Positions 25,821-34,711 of a stretch of 64,000 bases of DNA are shown one piece after another; the first letter of the stretch is position 1, and each line of letters begins with the position of its first letter. The position numbers and the translations under genes are program-made. Under the pieces are notes generated by a model. That model worked only from the letters and a program-made list of their open reading frames with translations. It was not told where the DNA came from and ran no database searches. This DNA is from Streptomyces broussonetiae (GTDB lineage: Bacteria; Actinomycetota; Actinomycetes; Streptomycetales; Streptomycetaceae), in the NCBI RefSeq assembly GCF_009796285.1, contig NZ_CP047020.1, positions 1-64,000 on the forward strand, given 5' to 3'.

Positions 25821-25838
25821 TTGCGCAACTATGCAACA
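25821..25838 (+). promoter_or_regulatory. TTGCGCAA operator, LCP gene 1
   Basis: TTGCGCAACTATGCAACA, the most symmetric of the sites (TTGC..CAA..TATGCAA), 95 bases before the LCP ATG. Confidence 0.65.
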
Positions 25839-25932
25839 GAGGTGAAGCCCTGCTTCGCCCGACGGATACGGCCGTGCTCGCCCGCCGCATGCCCGAGGGA
25901 CGGATGGGCCCGACCGTTCGCGGGAGTGGGAG

Positions 25933-27621
25933 ATGAGTGACCTGAGGGACGACTCCGTAGGCCGGGCCACGCGCAACCGCGCCGGCCGGGTGCCCCGACA
26001 GCGCGCGGGCGAACCCGCCCGCGGCCGCTCGTCCGGCGGACGAGCGGCTTCCCGCACGCAGGGACGCGCCCAGGCGCGGGGCCGAGCCAGGCCGGCCTCG
26101 CGGGGCAGGCGCGTGCTGCGGATCAGCGGGATAGCCCTGGCGGTGATCCTTCTCGCTGCCGCCGGTGGCGGCTGGTGGCTCTACCAGCACCTCAACGGCA
26201 ACATCCACAGCGTCTCGCTCGACGGCAAGGGCGGCAGCGAGAAGGCGGACGCCTTCGGCCGCACCCCGATCAACATCCTGGTCATCGGCTCGGACGGCCG
26301 CACCAGCGCGGAGGACTGCAAGCTCGGCGGCGGCTGTTCGCAGACCGGCGTGCAGTCCGGCAACGGGAACGCGGACGTGGAGATGATGGTGCACATAGCC
26401 GCCGATCGCTCCAACGCCACCGTGATGAGCCTCCCCCGCGACACCATGACCAACGTCCCCGCCTGCACGGACCCCACGTCGAAGCAGAGCACGACCGGCT
26501 ACTACGGCATGATCAACAGCGCCCTGTCGTACGGCCCGGCCTGCCAGGTCGCCACCATCCACCAGCTCACCGGCATCCCCATCGACCACTTCGTCAAGCT
26601 CGACTTCGCCGGCGTGGTCAGCATGTCCGACGCGGTCGGCGGGGTCTCGGTCTGCGTCAGCGACAACGTCTACGACACCTACTCCCACCTGAAGCTGGCC
26701 AAGGGCACCCACACCCTCCAGGGCGTCGCCGCCCTGGAGTTCGTCCGCTCCCGACATGGCTTCGGCGACGGCAGCGACCTGGGCCGCACGTACGCCCAGC
26801 ACATGTTCCTCAGCTCGATGCTCCGCAAGCTCAAGAGCGCGGGCACGCTGACCGACCCTACTGCGGTCTACGGGCTCGCCGACGCCGCCACCAAGGCACT
26901 CACCGTCGACACGGGTCTCGGCAGCATCAGCAAACTGATCGGCCTGGCCTCGGACGTCGACAAGGTACCCACCAAGCGGATCACCTTCACCACCATGCAG
27001 ACAGGCCCGGATCCGAACAACAGCGAGCGACTCGTCGTGGGGCAGGGCGCGAAGTCCCTGTTCGCGACGATCGCCAACGACCAGTCCCTGAGCGGCGGCT
27101 CGGACAGGAAGCCGACTACGGGCCCTGCCTCTCCGGCGCCGGTCAACACCGCCCAGATCGCGGTGAAGGTCGAGAACGGCACCGGCATCGGCGGCCGTGC
27201 CTCCGACATCGCCACCGCCCTCACGGGCAAGGGCTTCGGCTCGGGCACGACGGCCAACGCACCCGGCGCGACGACTACCACCCTTACCTACGGCCCTGGC
27301 GAGAAGCCGCAGGCCCAGGCGGTGGCCGGCACGCTCGGCCTGCCCTCCTCACGCCTCAAGCAGGGCACCGGCACCGGTCTGACCCTGGTGATCGGCAGTG
27401 ACTGGCCCAGCGGCACCACCTACGGCTCCGGCTCTGGCTCATCCTCGCCAGCCCCGGCCGACACCCATGCCGCAGTCTCCAACGCCCACGCCCAGACCGC
27501 TGACCAGTCCAAGACCTGTGCTCAGGTCAGCCCGTACAGGACTGTCTCCCTCAACGGCGTCAGTATGACCCCGGCCCAGGCCTACGCAGCCGCGCGCAGC
27601 CAGCCCGACTCCGACGCGTGA
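25933..27621 (+). CDS. LytR-CpsA-Psr (LCP) family protein 1
   Basis: 562 residues: a basic cytoplasmic N-terminus, one membrane segment (ISGIALAVILLAAAGGGWWL, ~60-80), the LCP domain with NILVIGSDGRT, MSLPRDTM, the conserved DHFVKLDFAGVV and FVRSRHGFGDGSDLGR, and a C-terminal LytR_C domain (IAVKVENGTGIGGRASDIAT). LCP enzymes move glycopolymers from undecaprenyl phosphate onto peptidoglycan. All the Arg and Asp residues that bind the lipid pyrophosphate are present. GGGAGTGGGAG precedes the ATG. Confidence 0.93.
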   Translation: MSDLRDDSVGRATRNRAGRVPRQRAGEPARGRSSGGRAASRTQGRAQARGRARPASRGRRVLRISGIALAVILLAAAGGGWWLYQHLNGNIHSVSLDGKGGSEKADAFGRTPINILVIGSDGRTSAEDCKLGGGCSQTGVQSGNGNADVEMMVHIAADRSNATVMSLPRDTMTNVPACTDPTSKQSTTGYYGMINSALSYGPACQVATIHQLTGIPIDHFVKLDFAGVVSMSDAVGGVSVCVSDNVYDTYSHLKLAKGTHTLQGVAALEFVRSRHGFGDGSDLGRTYAQHMFLSSMLRKLKSAGTLTDPTAVYGLADAATKALTVDTGLGSISKLIGLASDVDKVPTKRITFTTMQTGPDPNNSERLVVGQGAKSLFATIANDQSLSGGSDRKPTTGPASPAPVNTAQIAVKVENGTGIGGRASDIATALTGKGFGSGTTANAPGATTTTLTYGPGEKPQAQAVAGTLGLPSSRLKQGTGTGLTLVIGSDWPSGTTYGSGSGSSSPAPADTHAAVSNAHAQTADQSKTCAQVSPYRTVSLNGVSMTPAQAYAAARSQPDSDA

Positions 27622-27797
27622 CCCGCGGCGAGCAGTTGACCCAGGAATTCGACGCGTCGGTACCGGCGGACCGGTTGCGGGAGTTCTTCGGGTGGTGGCC
27701 CTGGAGGACCGTCAGTGCGCTCTACGGGTACTTGAGAAGGCGCTTGGCCGTGCGCCTGGTGCGGAGTGCGCCCCATATGAGTGGGAAAAGGATGTAA
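27618..27797 (+). CDS. Small basic protein coupled to LCP 1
   Basis: 59 residues from a GTG that overlaps the LCP stop (GTGA), ending TAA at 27797. The sequence runs RGEQLTQEFDASVPADRLRE, then FFGWWPWRTVSALYGYLRRR and a basic end SAPHMSGKRM. Codon bias is that of the neighbours. The aromatic block followed by arginines could lie on the membrane surface. Coupling to the LCP gene suggests a role with it. No family recognised. Confidence 0.55.
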   Translation: MTRGEQLTQEFDASVPADRLREFFGWWPWRTVSALYGYLRRRLAVRLVRSAPHMSGKRM

Positions 27798-27849
27798 CGG
27801 GGGCCAGTTGGCTACCCGGATGACGCCTGAAGGAGGCACGGGGGAGTGA

Positions 27850-28065
27850 GTGAGCGGGTCAGCGGGTGTGGTCCGGTGGTTCAATCAGGTGAGGGGCTAC
27901 GGCTACATCGACGGGGACGACGGCCGTGAGGCACGGGTGCGGCGCGAGGACATTGAAGGCGGCACGTTCGTTACCGAGGGCCTTCGCGTCACCTACGAGG
28001 TACGCGAGGGTGCCGCGGACGAACTGGGGGCCGTGCGTGTGCAGATAGCGGAGCATGTGCATTAA
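27850..28065 (+). CDS. Cold-shock-like small protein 2
   Basis: 71 residues from a GTG with GGGGGAG upstream. SAGVVRWFNQVRGYGYIDGD corresponds to the first cold-shock strands, with RGYGYI as a recognisable RNP1 variant, but RNP2 (VFVH) is replaced by ARVRRED. The end GLRVTYEVREG, GAVRVQIAEHV fits the last strands. It is related in type to the protein at 6348. It is probably a nucleic-acid-binding protein with altered specificity. Confidence 0.65.
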   Translation: MSGSAGVVRWFNQVRGYGYIDGDDGREARVRREDIEGGTFVTEGLRVTYEVREGAADELGAVRVQIAEHVH

Positions 28066-28284
28066 GGGGGTGATCCGCCTTGGCGCGCTTGCCGAGCGGG
28101 TGCTACTGGCGGCCGACTACGCGGACGGACGCCATTGACCAGACCCGGCTCCGATCCCACCCACCGTCGGGAGACTGCGAGCCTGATCTTGCGGAAGGGC
28201 GGCAGGTCGTCCATCTGGCGGAGCATTCCGCCTTCCGGCACAGGGGACCGACGGGCCGTGCGCCCCGGCGATACACGCACCGAC

Positions 28285-28296
28285 GCCTACACTGGG
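28285..28296 (+). promoter_or_regulatory. Promoter element of ArsR gene 2
   Basis: GCCTACACTGGG, identical to 20552-20563, 49 bases before the ATG, followed by a GT-rich run TGTGTGTGCGTGTG. Confidence 0.5.
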
Positions 28297-28344
28297 TGTG
28301 TGTGCGTGTGTCAACTGTGACCTGTGAAGCGGCGGGAGAGGACC

Positions 28345-28731
28345 ATGACGGTTGACGTCGGTGGCCTTCAGGCTCCTCCCGTCGAAGCAGTAGCGCAGGC
28401 GGTCACCGCGTTCGGGCTGCTTGCTTCACGTTCCAGACTGCGCATCATGTGGGCTCTGTCCCAGGGTGAGAGCGATGTCACCGGCCTGGCCGGCCGGGTG
28501 GACATGGCGTTGCCCGCGGTCAGTCAGCACCTGGCGAAGCTGAAGCTCGCCGGGCTCGTTGCCGCCCGCCCCGAGGGCCGACGGCAGGTCTACTACGTTC
28601 AGGACCCCGACATTGCCGCCACCATCGGCGCGATGGTCGCACTGCTCGCCGCGCGAGCAGAACAGAGGCCACTTCAGCCGTTGTCGCCGCTGGAATTCAC
28701 CCTGGGGAGACCGGACCACAAGTCGGCATGA
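28345..28731 (+). CDS. ArsR-family regulator 2
   Basis: 128 residues: FGLLASRSRLRIMWALSQGE, DVTGLAGRVDMALPAVSQHL, KLKLAGLVAARPEGRRQVYY, then a C-terminal helix with IGAMVALLAARAEQ. No cysteines. GGGAGAGG precedes the ATG as in ArsR 1. It stands alone, with no overlapping target gene, so it probably acts on other promoters; the TTGCGCAA sites are candidates. Confidence 0.88.
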   Translation: MTVDVGGLQAPPVEAVAQAVTAFGLLASRSRLRIMWALSQGESDVTGLAGRVDMALPAVSQHLAKLKLAGLVAARPEGRRQVYYVQDPDIAATIGAMVALLAARAEQRPLQPLSPLEFTLGRPDHKSA

Positions 28732-28943
28732 CGTTCACCTGCGACGGCAGCGGACTGACGCTGGACGCTCGAACTTGACGTATGCCATGGGCGGCTGACG
28801 GAGTGCCTATTGTGTTGTCCACAGTGCAGGCACCGTTGGTCGCCCAGCGGGTACCGCGGTCGGAGAAGACCTCCGTTCGGCAGGCGGATGGACCTCGACA
28901 CCATGCGCCTGCTTGTTGTGGGGCCCGTTGCCGGGGGCGCGGG

Positions 28944-30560
28944 TCAGTTGACGCATGGGATACCGCCCATTTTCACCGAGTCGCCCGCGAAGGCCGTCGA
29001 CGGAATGGGCGAGGGCTCGCTCCCTGGTGTCGTGGCCTTGGATCCGGAGGAGCCGGTCGAGTTTGCGGCGGGCGGGGTGAAGTCCGTGCCGAGAGTGATC
29101 TGGACTCGGCCGGCGGGGACCGAGGGGCTGGCGACGGGTGCCGCGGTGCCCAGGCGGTCGGCGATCTGCCGGGCCGCCGCCTGCGCGCCGGAGCCGTAAA
29201 CGATCGTCGTGCCGTGCCGCGTGGCAGCGTTGGACGTTCGCCCCGCGGTGTAGCCCAGAGCCGCAAGGGACCTGAGTTCCGTGGCGGCGGCGCCGGTTCT
29301 GCCGGAGCCGTTGAGGACATCCACGGTAGCGGGGGCGGCAGGCGCGGCCGAGGACGGCTTACCGACCCCCGCGCCGTCGCTGGGCGAGGCAGATGCATCA
29401 TGACCGATCATCGCCTGCACGATCGACCTTATCCGCTCAGGGTCGACGAGGTTGACCTCCTCGTTGTTGCGGTGGGCGAAACCGGCGATAGGCAGGGTGT
29501 GGAACTCCACTTTCCCTCCGGTGAGGTTGGTGGCCTGCTGGGCGAAGTCCAGCACGTTCAGCTTGCTGTCGATGACCAGGTCCTTCTTCACAACGCCGAA
29601 CAGGCCCTGCAGCTTGCCGAGATCGCTGAACACCCCGTCGGTCTTCAGCTTGTGCGTGACGGAGGACAAGAACGCCTGCTGGCGGTGGGTGCGGTCAAGG
29701 TCGCCCATGAGGAGCCCGTGGCGTTGGCGCACGAAGGCCAGGGCCTGTTTGGGGTTCAGCTCCTGGAGTCCGGCGGGGAAGTTGGCGCCGGAGTACCGGT
29801 CGTGCACCGGGTGCTGGAGGCAGACCTGGATCGGCTGGACCACCTTGGCGATGTCGTAGAAACCCAGCAGGTTGACCTCGGCGAAGTGGTCGACCGGGAC
29901 GTCGAGGAACTTCTGCACCGTGACCAGGGTGGCTTCCCGTCCGGCTTCCCTGCTCTGCGCTTCCAGGTCAGGGCCCTTGTCGCCCTGCGCGCTCAGCCTG
30001 TCGTGCGCGCTGGTATAGGCGTTGGCATAGGCTTCCTTGATCTTGTAGTGGCCCTGGACGGTTCCGTCGCCGTTGAATGTCTGGACGTAGTCGTCGCGCG
30101 GGACAGAGAACGCTGTGACCTTCCCGCCGTCGGCGGGGATGTGCATCAGGATCAGGGTGTTGGTGTTGTAGTACCCGATGTCGCTCGATCCGGCGTGCAG
30201 CTGGTTCTGCACGAACTGCCTCGGTAGATCGTTGCCGTTCATGTCCTTGCGTGAGTCCAGGCCGATCAGCAGCAGGTTCACCGAGTTGTCCAGATGGCGT
30301 GGCGCCCCCTTGTTGGCTGCGTCCAGGGCGTCGGAGGTGTTCAGGCCTCCGTTGATCCAGGTGAAGGTGGCCCACGTGACCCCACTGGCCAGCAGAATTG
30401 CCGCCGAGGTCACTCCGACCGCGACCCGCCCGGCCTTCACCCACGGCGAGCGTCGGGCCGGCCTGTGGCCGCGCACCGTCCTGCCGCCCGTCGCGCCGTT
30501 GCGGCGCCGACCCGGCTCCGTCCTGCCCCGGCCCGCCCCGCTCCGGTGTACCTCAGGCAC
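28944..30560 (-). CDS. LCP family protein 2
   Basis: 538 residues: a basic N-terminus, one membrane segment (VGVTSAAILLASGVTWATF), the LCP domain with NLLLIGLDSRKD, AFSVPRDDYV, DHFAEVNLLGFYD and FVRQRHGLLMGDLDRTHRQQ, and a LytR_C domain (VDVLNGSGRTGAAATELRSL). The LCP residues needed for polyprenyl binding are kept. Translation from a GTG that overlaps the end of the DUF6542 gene by 8 bases, so they form one operon under the site at 31203. Confidence 0.92.
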   Translation of the reverse strand: MPEVHRSGAGRGRTEPGRRRNGATGGRTVRGHRPARRSPWVKAGRVAVGVTSAAILLASGVTWATFTWINGGLNTSDALDAANKGAPRHLDNSVNLLLIGLDSRKDMNGNDLPRQFVQNQLHAGSSDIGYYNTNTLILMHIPADGGKVTAFSVPRDDYVQTFNGDGTVQGHYKIKEAYANAYTSAHDRLSAQGDKGPDLEAQSREAGREATLVTVQKFLDVPVDHFAEVNLLGFYDIAKVVQPIQVCLQHPVHDRYSGANFPAGLQELNPKQALAFVRQRHGLLMGDLDRTHRQQAFLSSVTHKLKTDGVFSDLGKLQGLFGVVKKDLVIDSKLNVLDFAQQATNLTGGKVEFHTLPIAGFAHRNNEEVNLVDPERIRSIVQAMIGHDASASPSDGAGVGKPSSAAPAAPATVDVLNGSGRTGAAATELRSLAALGYTAGRTSNAATRHGTTIVYGSGAQAAARQIADRLGTAAPVASPSVPAGRVQITLGTDFTPPAANSTGSSGSKATTPGSEPSPIPSTAFAGDSVKMGGIPCVN

Positions 30561-31113
30561 CGCTCCCCCTCCTGCTTCGCTGGGACCGGATCATGCGCAC
30601 CACCAGCACAGCGATCACAGCAAGTTCAGCCCCTGCCATCGCCGGGAACGCGTCGATGCCCCAGTGCACCGCCGACGTGGTCAGCACCCTGCGGGCACTC
30701 ACGCCCGCGACCTGCTCGGTGACGACGGTGACCGCCATCAACACCAGCGGCGGCGCACACAGAACCCACCAGGCGCCGGCCCGGGAACACATCCCCGCAG
30801 TCACGCCCCCCGCGATGACCGCAGTGAGCGCGAACGCCCATCCCGGTCCTGATGCGAGCAGTTCGTCCACGCCGACACCGACAACTGGCAGACCCCACAC
30901 GAGGAGTCCCGCCCGGCGCGACCCTGCCGAGGGGACGCCAGATCTACGACGTGACGACGCTGCCCGACGCGCCCGCGGGCCTGGCACACTGCGTGCTCCA
31001 CGGGACGCCGCAGAAGACCTAACGTCGCTGCGGGAGAGATACGTGTCCTTGCCGGCAGCGGCGATGCGCTGGCCTGTCATCCGCATTCCTCGTCCGAATC
31101 CGCTGACGGTCAT
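30553..31113 (-). CDS. DUF6542-type membrane protein
   Basis: About 186 residues; a hydrophilic N-terminus rich in Arg and Ser, then four hydrophobic segments (LLVWGLPVVGVGVDELL; FALTAVIAGGVTAGM; WVLCAPPLVLMAVTVV; AELAVIAVLVVRMI). This matches the layout of DUF6542 proteins of Streptomyces, whose function is unknown. The start is uncertain: ATG 31113 or ATG 31080 (better ribosome site). Cotranscribed with LCP 2, which suggests an envelope role. Confidence 0.65.
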   Translation of the reverse strand: MTVSGFGRGMRMTGQRIAAAGKDTYLSRSDVRSSAASRGARSVPGPRARRAASSRRRSGVPSAGSRRAGLLVWGLPVVGVGVDELLASGPGWAFALTAVIAGGVTAGMCSRAGAWWVLCAPPLVLMAVTVVTEQVAGVSARRVLTTSAVHWGIDAFPAMAGAELAVIAVLVVRMIRSQRSRRGSGA

Positions 31114-31202
31114 GGTGGACCGGGTCCGACTCGCGTACGCAGCGCGCCGCGACTCACGCCCTCGGTTTCCAAGACGTTCCGCACCCAATAAAGGTTGCAC
31201 AG

Positions 31203-31219
31203 TTGCGCAATATTGCAAG
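31203..31219. promoter_or_regulatory. TTGCGCAA operator, DUF6542-LCP2 operon
   Basis: TTGCGCAATATTGCAAG with another GGTTGCACA just before it (31193-31201), 90 bases upstream of the ATG at 31113. Confidence 0.6.
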
Positions 31220-31614
31220 CACGGAGATTACGTCATGTGAGCGAACAGCAGCAATTCCTGCACGTCAGCGCCGCAGGAGACCTAGGAATGAGCATTCACA
31301 GCGGGGTGTGCAGCGACCCCCGGTAAGGACGAGGGGAGCCTGTGCAAGATAGGTGGTCCATTCCGTCGGCAGTCCTCCCTTAATTTGCCGTTATCACCTA
31401 TCTGCACGCATATCGCGTAACTTCTGACACTACACGACAGGGCAGTCGGCAACGTCTCGGCCAGGCTCAGCAACCCTGCGCCGACCGCTCGACAGGGTTG
31501 ATCAAGCGGCTTCCGAGTTGACAGCTGAACAGGAAGCTGTTGCCGACACGGCAGGCGCCCCGGGCGGATCATCCGACACACCTGAAGACGGCCGGCCGCT
31601 CGTCCGGTCGACCC
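31220..31614. other. Intergenic stretch without a visible gene
   Basis: No frame with a start, ribosome site and codon bias. AT-richer pieces (for example around 31380-31430) may hold promoters, but none is clear. Confidence 0.4.
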
Positions 31615-31770
31615 TCACTTCGGACCGTGGTGGCCGCGCAACAGGAGCCGGGCAATGAGCGGGAGGCCGACGAGCAGTGCGCCGAGGACGATCGACAGGA
31701 AGTGCGTGCCGAACGGCGCAGGGTCATGGCCGCCCGCAGCAACTGCGGAAAGGAGACGACGGCGCGGGTC
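31615..31770 (-). pseudogene. Fragment of a membrane protein
   Basis: A minus-strand frame of ~51 residues ends at 31615: GGHDPAPFGTHFLSIVLGA then LLVGLPLIARLLLRG, one membrane segment with a basic end. No proper start; an in-frame stop lies just upstream. It is directly downstream of the phospholipase gene and may be a small coupled membrane protein with a lesion or a truncated gene. Confidence 0.3.
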
Positions 31771-31896
31771 TCACACCCGCACGCGGATCATCAGGGCCTC
31801 GTGGCGCACAGTCCCACACCTCCACACGAAACACAGCGCCTCACGGCGCAACTCGAAGACCAGCCACGCACCGAGCTCCGCCCGTACGACGCCGGG

Positions 31897-34410
31897 TCAG
31901 GCGACCACCACGCCGCTGGGGCCCGTGGACAGTCCCAGTTCGATGCGGGCGAGCACTCGCAGGCTGGTGGTGTCGATCGCGTCCACCGTGGCGCCGGCAT
32001 TCGTGCATACCCAGACGGTGTCGACGGTCGTCGTGATGCCGGTCGGGATGTGGCCGACCCGGACCGTGCCGACCGCCTTCGCGGTCGCCGTGTCGAGGAT
32101 GGTGACGGTGTCGTCGTTGGCGCCGCTGACCCAGGCCCGTGTTCCGTCCGGGCTCAGCGCGACCTGCCACGGAGTGCGGCCCACCCGGACCCGGGCGACG
32201 ACGCGCAGCGAGGCGGTGTCGAGAACCGCGAGGGTGTCGCTTGACGGGCTGACCACGTAGACCCGCTTGCCGTCGGGGTGCACGGCCACACCGTTGGCCT
32301 TGGCCAGTTCGGGCAGCCGCCTGCGCGTCATGCCGGTTTCCGCGTCGAGCACGGTCAGGCCGTCGTGGCAACTGACGTAGACGATCCGGCCGTCAGGGCT
32401 GACGGCGACGGAGCGCGGGGCAAGGCCGGTCTGCCAGGTCGTGGTGGCCTTGTCCGCGCCGGTGTCGATCACTGTGAGCGTCCGCGATCCGCCGACGCCG
32501 GTGTCCGGGCCGGTGTTGGCGACGTAGACAGTGCGGCCGTCCGGGGACGAGGCCACGCCGTGCGGGTAGAGGCCGACGTCGACCGTGCCGGTGATCGCGC
32601 CCTTGGTGGTGTCCAGCACGGAGACGTCGCCGGCGCCGGAGTTGGTCACGTACAGCTTTCCGGTCCCCGGAGCGGAAGCGATCCCATAGGGGTTGGCCCC
32701 GCCGGGGATGCACGCGACCAGCCTCCGGGTGGTGGTGTCGATCACCACGATGGAATAGCTGACCAGTGCGGTCGCGTAGGCGTGGACGCCGCTTGTGGGC
32801 CCGGTCTTCGGCACGGAGTCCTGGATGCCCGGGAAGTTCGAGCCCCGGATGCCGGCGCCGCGGGTGGGTGCGTCACCGGCGAAGTCGCCGAGGTGGGTGG
32901 TGGCGTTCTCCACCAACCGGCTCATGACGTACGGCCGCCGCCCCGCCAGGGGCTCCGTCTCGCGCGCGGTCACGGCGGGGCCGGCCGGAGTGGGCTCGGG
33001 ACCGGTGGTCTCCTGGTGGGGCAGGGTCTGGTCCGCTCCGGGGAACGTGGCCCGCGGCAGGGTCCCCACCTCGTGCTCCGCCGTCCACAACTGGCCCTTG
33101 GTGGGCGGCAGGTGCGGGAAGAAACGCTCGCCGGGGAAGCCGAGCGCCGAGGTCAGGTCGCCGAACGTACGGCGGCGCCACTGACTGATGTTCTCCTCGC
33201 GCACTTCCGTGACCCGCTCCAGGAACCGCAGCACGGAGGTGTGATCAAAGGGCTCGCTGCACACGAAGCCGCCCTGCGTCCACGGCGAGACGATGATGCA
33301 CGGCACCCGGATCCCCGCGCCGATCGGCACGCCGTCGACGAACTCGTCGGGTGTCCCGGCCGGCGGGACCGGCGGGATGACGTGGTCGAACAGGCCGTCG
33401 TTCTCGTCGTAGTTGAGGATGAAGACGGTCTTGCGCCACAGCTCGGCATTGGCCGCGACCGCGTCCAGTTGCCGGGCAACGAAGTCGGCACCGGAGGCCG
33501 GCAGGTAGTCGGGGTGCTCGCACTGCGCGGCGGTCGGGATGATCCACGACACGGTAGGCAGCCGTCCGGCCAGGGCATCGCGGGCGAACTGGTCGGCGGT
33601 GCCGATGGTCAGGCCGTGCTCGTACAGAGGGTCGCCCCGCTCGGCGTCCTGGTACTGCTGGAAGAACTCCAGCGGGTTGCAGCCGTAATCGTCCTCCTCC
33701 TGGTAGACATGCCAGGACACGCCCGCCTTGGTGAGCCGCTCCGGGTAGGTGGTCCAGCGGAACGGCTCGGGGATGACGTTGCTGATGACCGGCCCGCCGG
33801 CCAGGCCGTTCGGGTCGATCGTGCCGGTCCAGTGGTAGAGCCGGTTGGGCCAGGTAGGGCCGAGCAGCGAGCAGTGGTAGGCGTCGCAGATGGTGAAGGA
33901 CTCGGCGAGCGCGAACTGGAAGGGGATGTCGGCGCGCTCGTAGTAGCCCATGGTGAACGGGCCGTTGGCTTCGCCGTCCGCCTGGCGATGCGCTGGCACC
34001 CAGTTGTCCATCTGGCCGTGGTTCCAGGCCTCGTGCTGCACCGACCAGGCGTGGCTGGTGGACGGGATGGCCTGGGAGCTGGTGGTCCTGGTGTCGAGGT
34101 GGAACGGGAGAAGGTAGCCGTCCGGGTTTTCCGGGTCTGGCTGGTAGAACACCGGTCTACCGGTCGAAAGGACGGCCGCGTCCGGGTCGTCGAAACCTCG
34201 CACCCCACGCATGGTGCCGAAATAGTGGTCGAATGATCGGTTCTCCTGCATCAGGATCACGACGTGTTTGATGTCGTGGAGCGATCCCGGCCGCCGCGCC
34301 GTGCCGGCCATGGCCCGTTGCAGGTTGGGCGGCAGCAAGGACGCGGCAGCGGCGAGCCCACCGACGCCCAGTGCGGAGCCGAGGAGCCTGCGCCGGGACA
34401 GTTCAGCCAT
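31897..34410 (-). CDS. Phospholipase C-type phosphoesterase fused to a beta-propeller
   Basis: 837 residues. The N-terminus is a Tat signal (SRRRLLGSALGVGGLAAAA). Residues ~45-470 are the bacterial phospholipase C/acid phosphatase family: HVVILMQENRSFDHYFGTM, NDGLFDHVIPPVPPAG, GAGIRVPCIIVSPWTQGGF, FDHTSVLRFLE. From ~550 to the end there are YVTN-type repeats (VSVLDTTKGAITGTVDVG, YPHGVASSPDGRTVYVANTG and similar), a surface beta-propeller. Its export by Tat fits the two TatB-like proteins in the window. ATG 34410 is chosen with GGGG upstream; GTG 34416 is alternative. Confidence 0.9.
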   Translation of the reverse strand: MAELSRRRLLGSALGVGGLAAAASLLPPNLQRAMAGTARRPGSLHDIKHVVILMQENRSFDHYFGTMRGVRGFDDPDAAVLSTGRPVFYQPDPENPDGYLLPFHLDTRTTSSQAIPSTSHAWSVQHEAWNHGQMDNWVPAHRQADGEANGPFTMGYYERADIPFQFALAESFTICDAYHCSLLGPTWPNRLYHWTGTIDPNGLAGGPVISNVIPEPFRWTTYPERLTKAGVSWHVYQEEDDYGCNPLEFFQQYQDAERGDPLYEHGLTIGTADQFARDALAGRLPTVSWIIPTAAQCEHPDYLPASGADFVARQLDAVAANAELWRKTVFILNYDENDGLFDHVIPPVPPAGTPDEFVDGVPIGAGIRVPCIIVSPWTQGGFVCSEPFDHTSVLRFLERVTEVREENISQWRRRTFGDLTSALGFPGERFFPHLPPTKGQLWTAEHEVGTLPRATFPGADQTLPHQETTGPEPTPAGPAVTARETEPLAGRRPYVMSRLVENATTHLGDFAGDAPTRGAGIRGSNFPGIQDSVPKTGPTSGVHAYATALVSYSIVVIDTTTRRLVACIPGGANPYGIASAPGTGKLYVTNSGAGDVSVLDTTKGAITGTVDVGLYPHGVASSPDGRTVYVANTGPDTGVGGSRTLTVIDTGADKATTTWQTGLAPRSVAVSPDGRIVYVSCHDGLTVLDAETGMTRRRLPELAKANGVAVHPDGKRVYVVSPSSDTLAVLDTASLRVVARVRVGRTPWQVALSPDGTRAWVSGANDDTVTILDTATAKAVGTVRVGHIPTGITTTVDTVWVCTNAGATVDAIDTTSLRVLARIELGLSTGPSGVVVA

Positions 34411-34711
34411 CGTCACCCCTGCACCGAAGATTGGGAACGCACGTCAGCACATCACATCGTCCCCAAGAAACAGCAGGGGGTGACGCAGCTTGAGATATGT
34501 GGCGAAATCATGTCGCTGCACGGCAAACGGAGTTAGGGGGCATATCGAGAGTGTGTACGGCAGTGGACGTGCCGCAGTCCTGGGGAGACAGAGGCACCTT
34601 CCTTCTTGTCGGAGTCGCCGATGGCCGTTCGCCGTGTCGTGCCCAACATCCAGTCGCAGTCCGGAGTCTCTATTCGAGTAGGGGCGGTTCAATCGCTCCA
34701 TCGTGTCCCGG
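34411..34711. other. Intergenic stretch without a visible gene
   Basis: Divergent promoter region between the phospholipase gene and the hypothetical gene at 34712. No clear operator or promoter was identified. Confidence 0.4.

Noticed and set aside
32278..34236. 652-codon open frame opposite the phospholipase gene
   Set aside because: Antisense shadow; the phosphoesterase motifs and Tat signal are on the minus strand.
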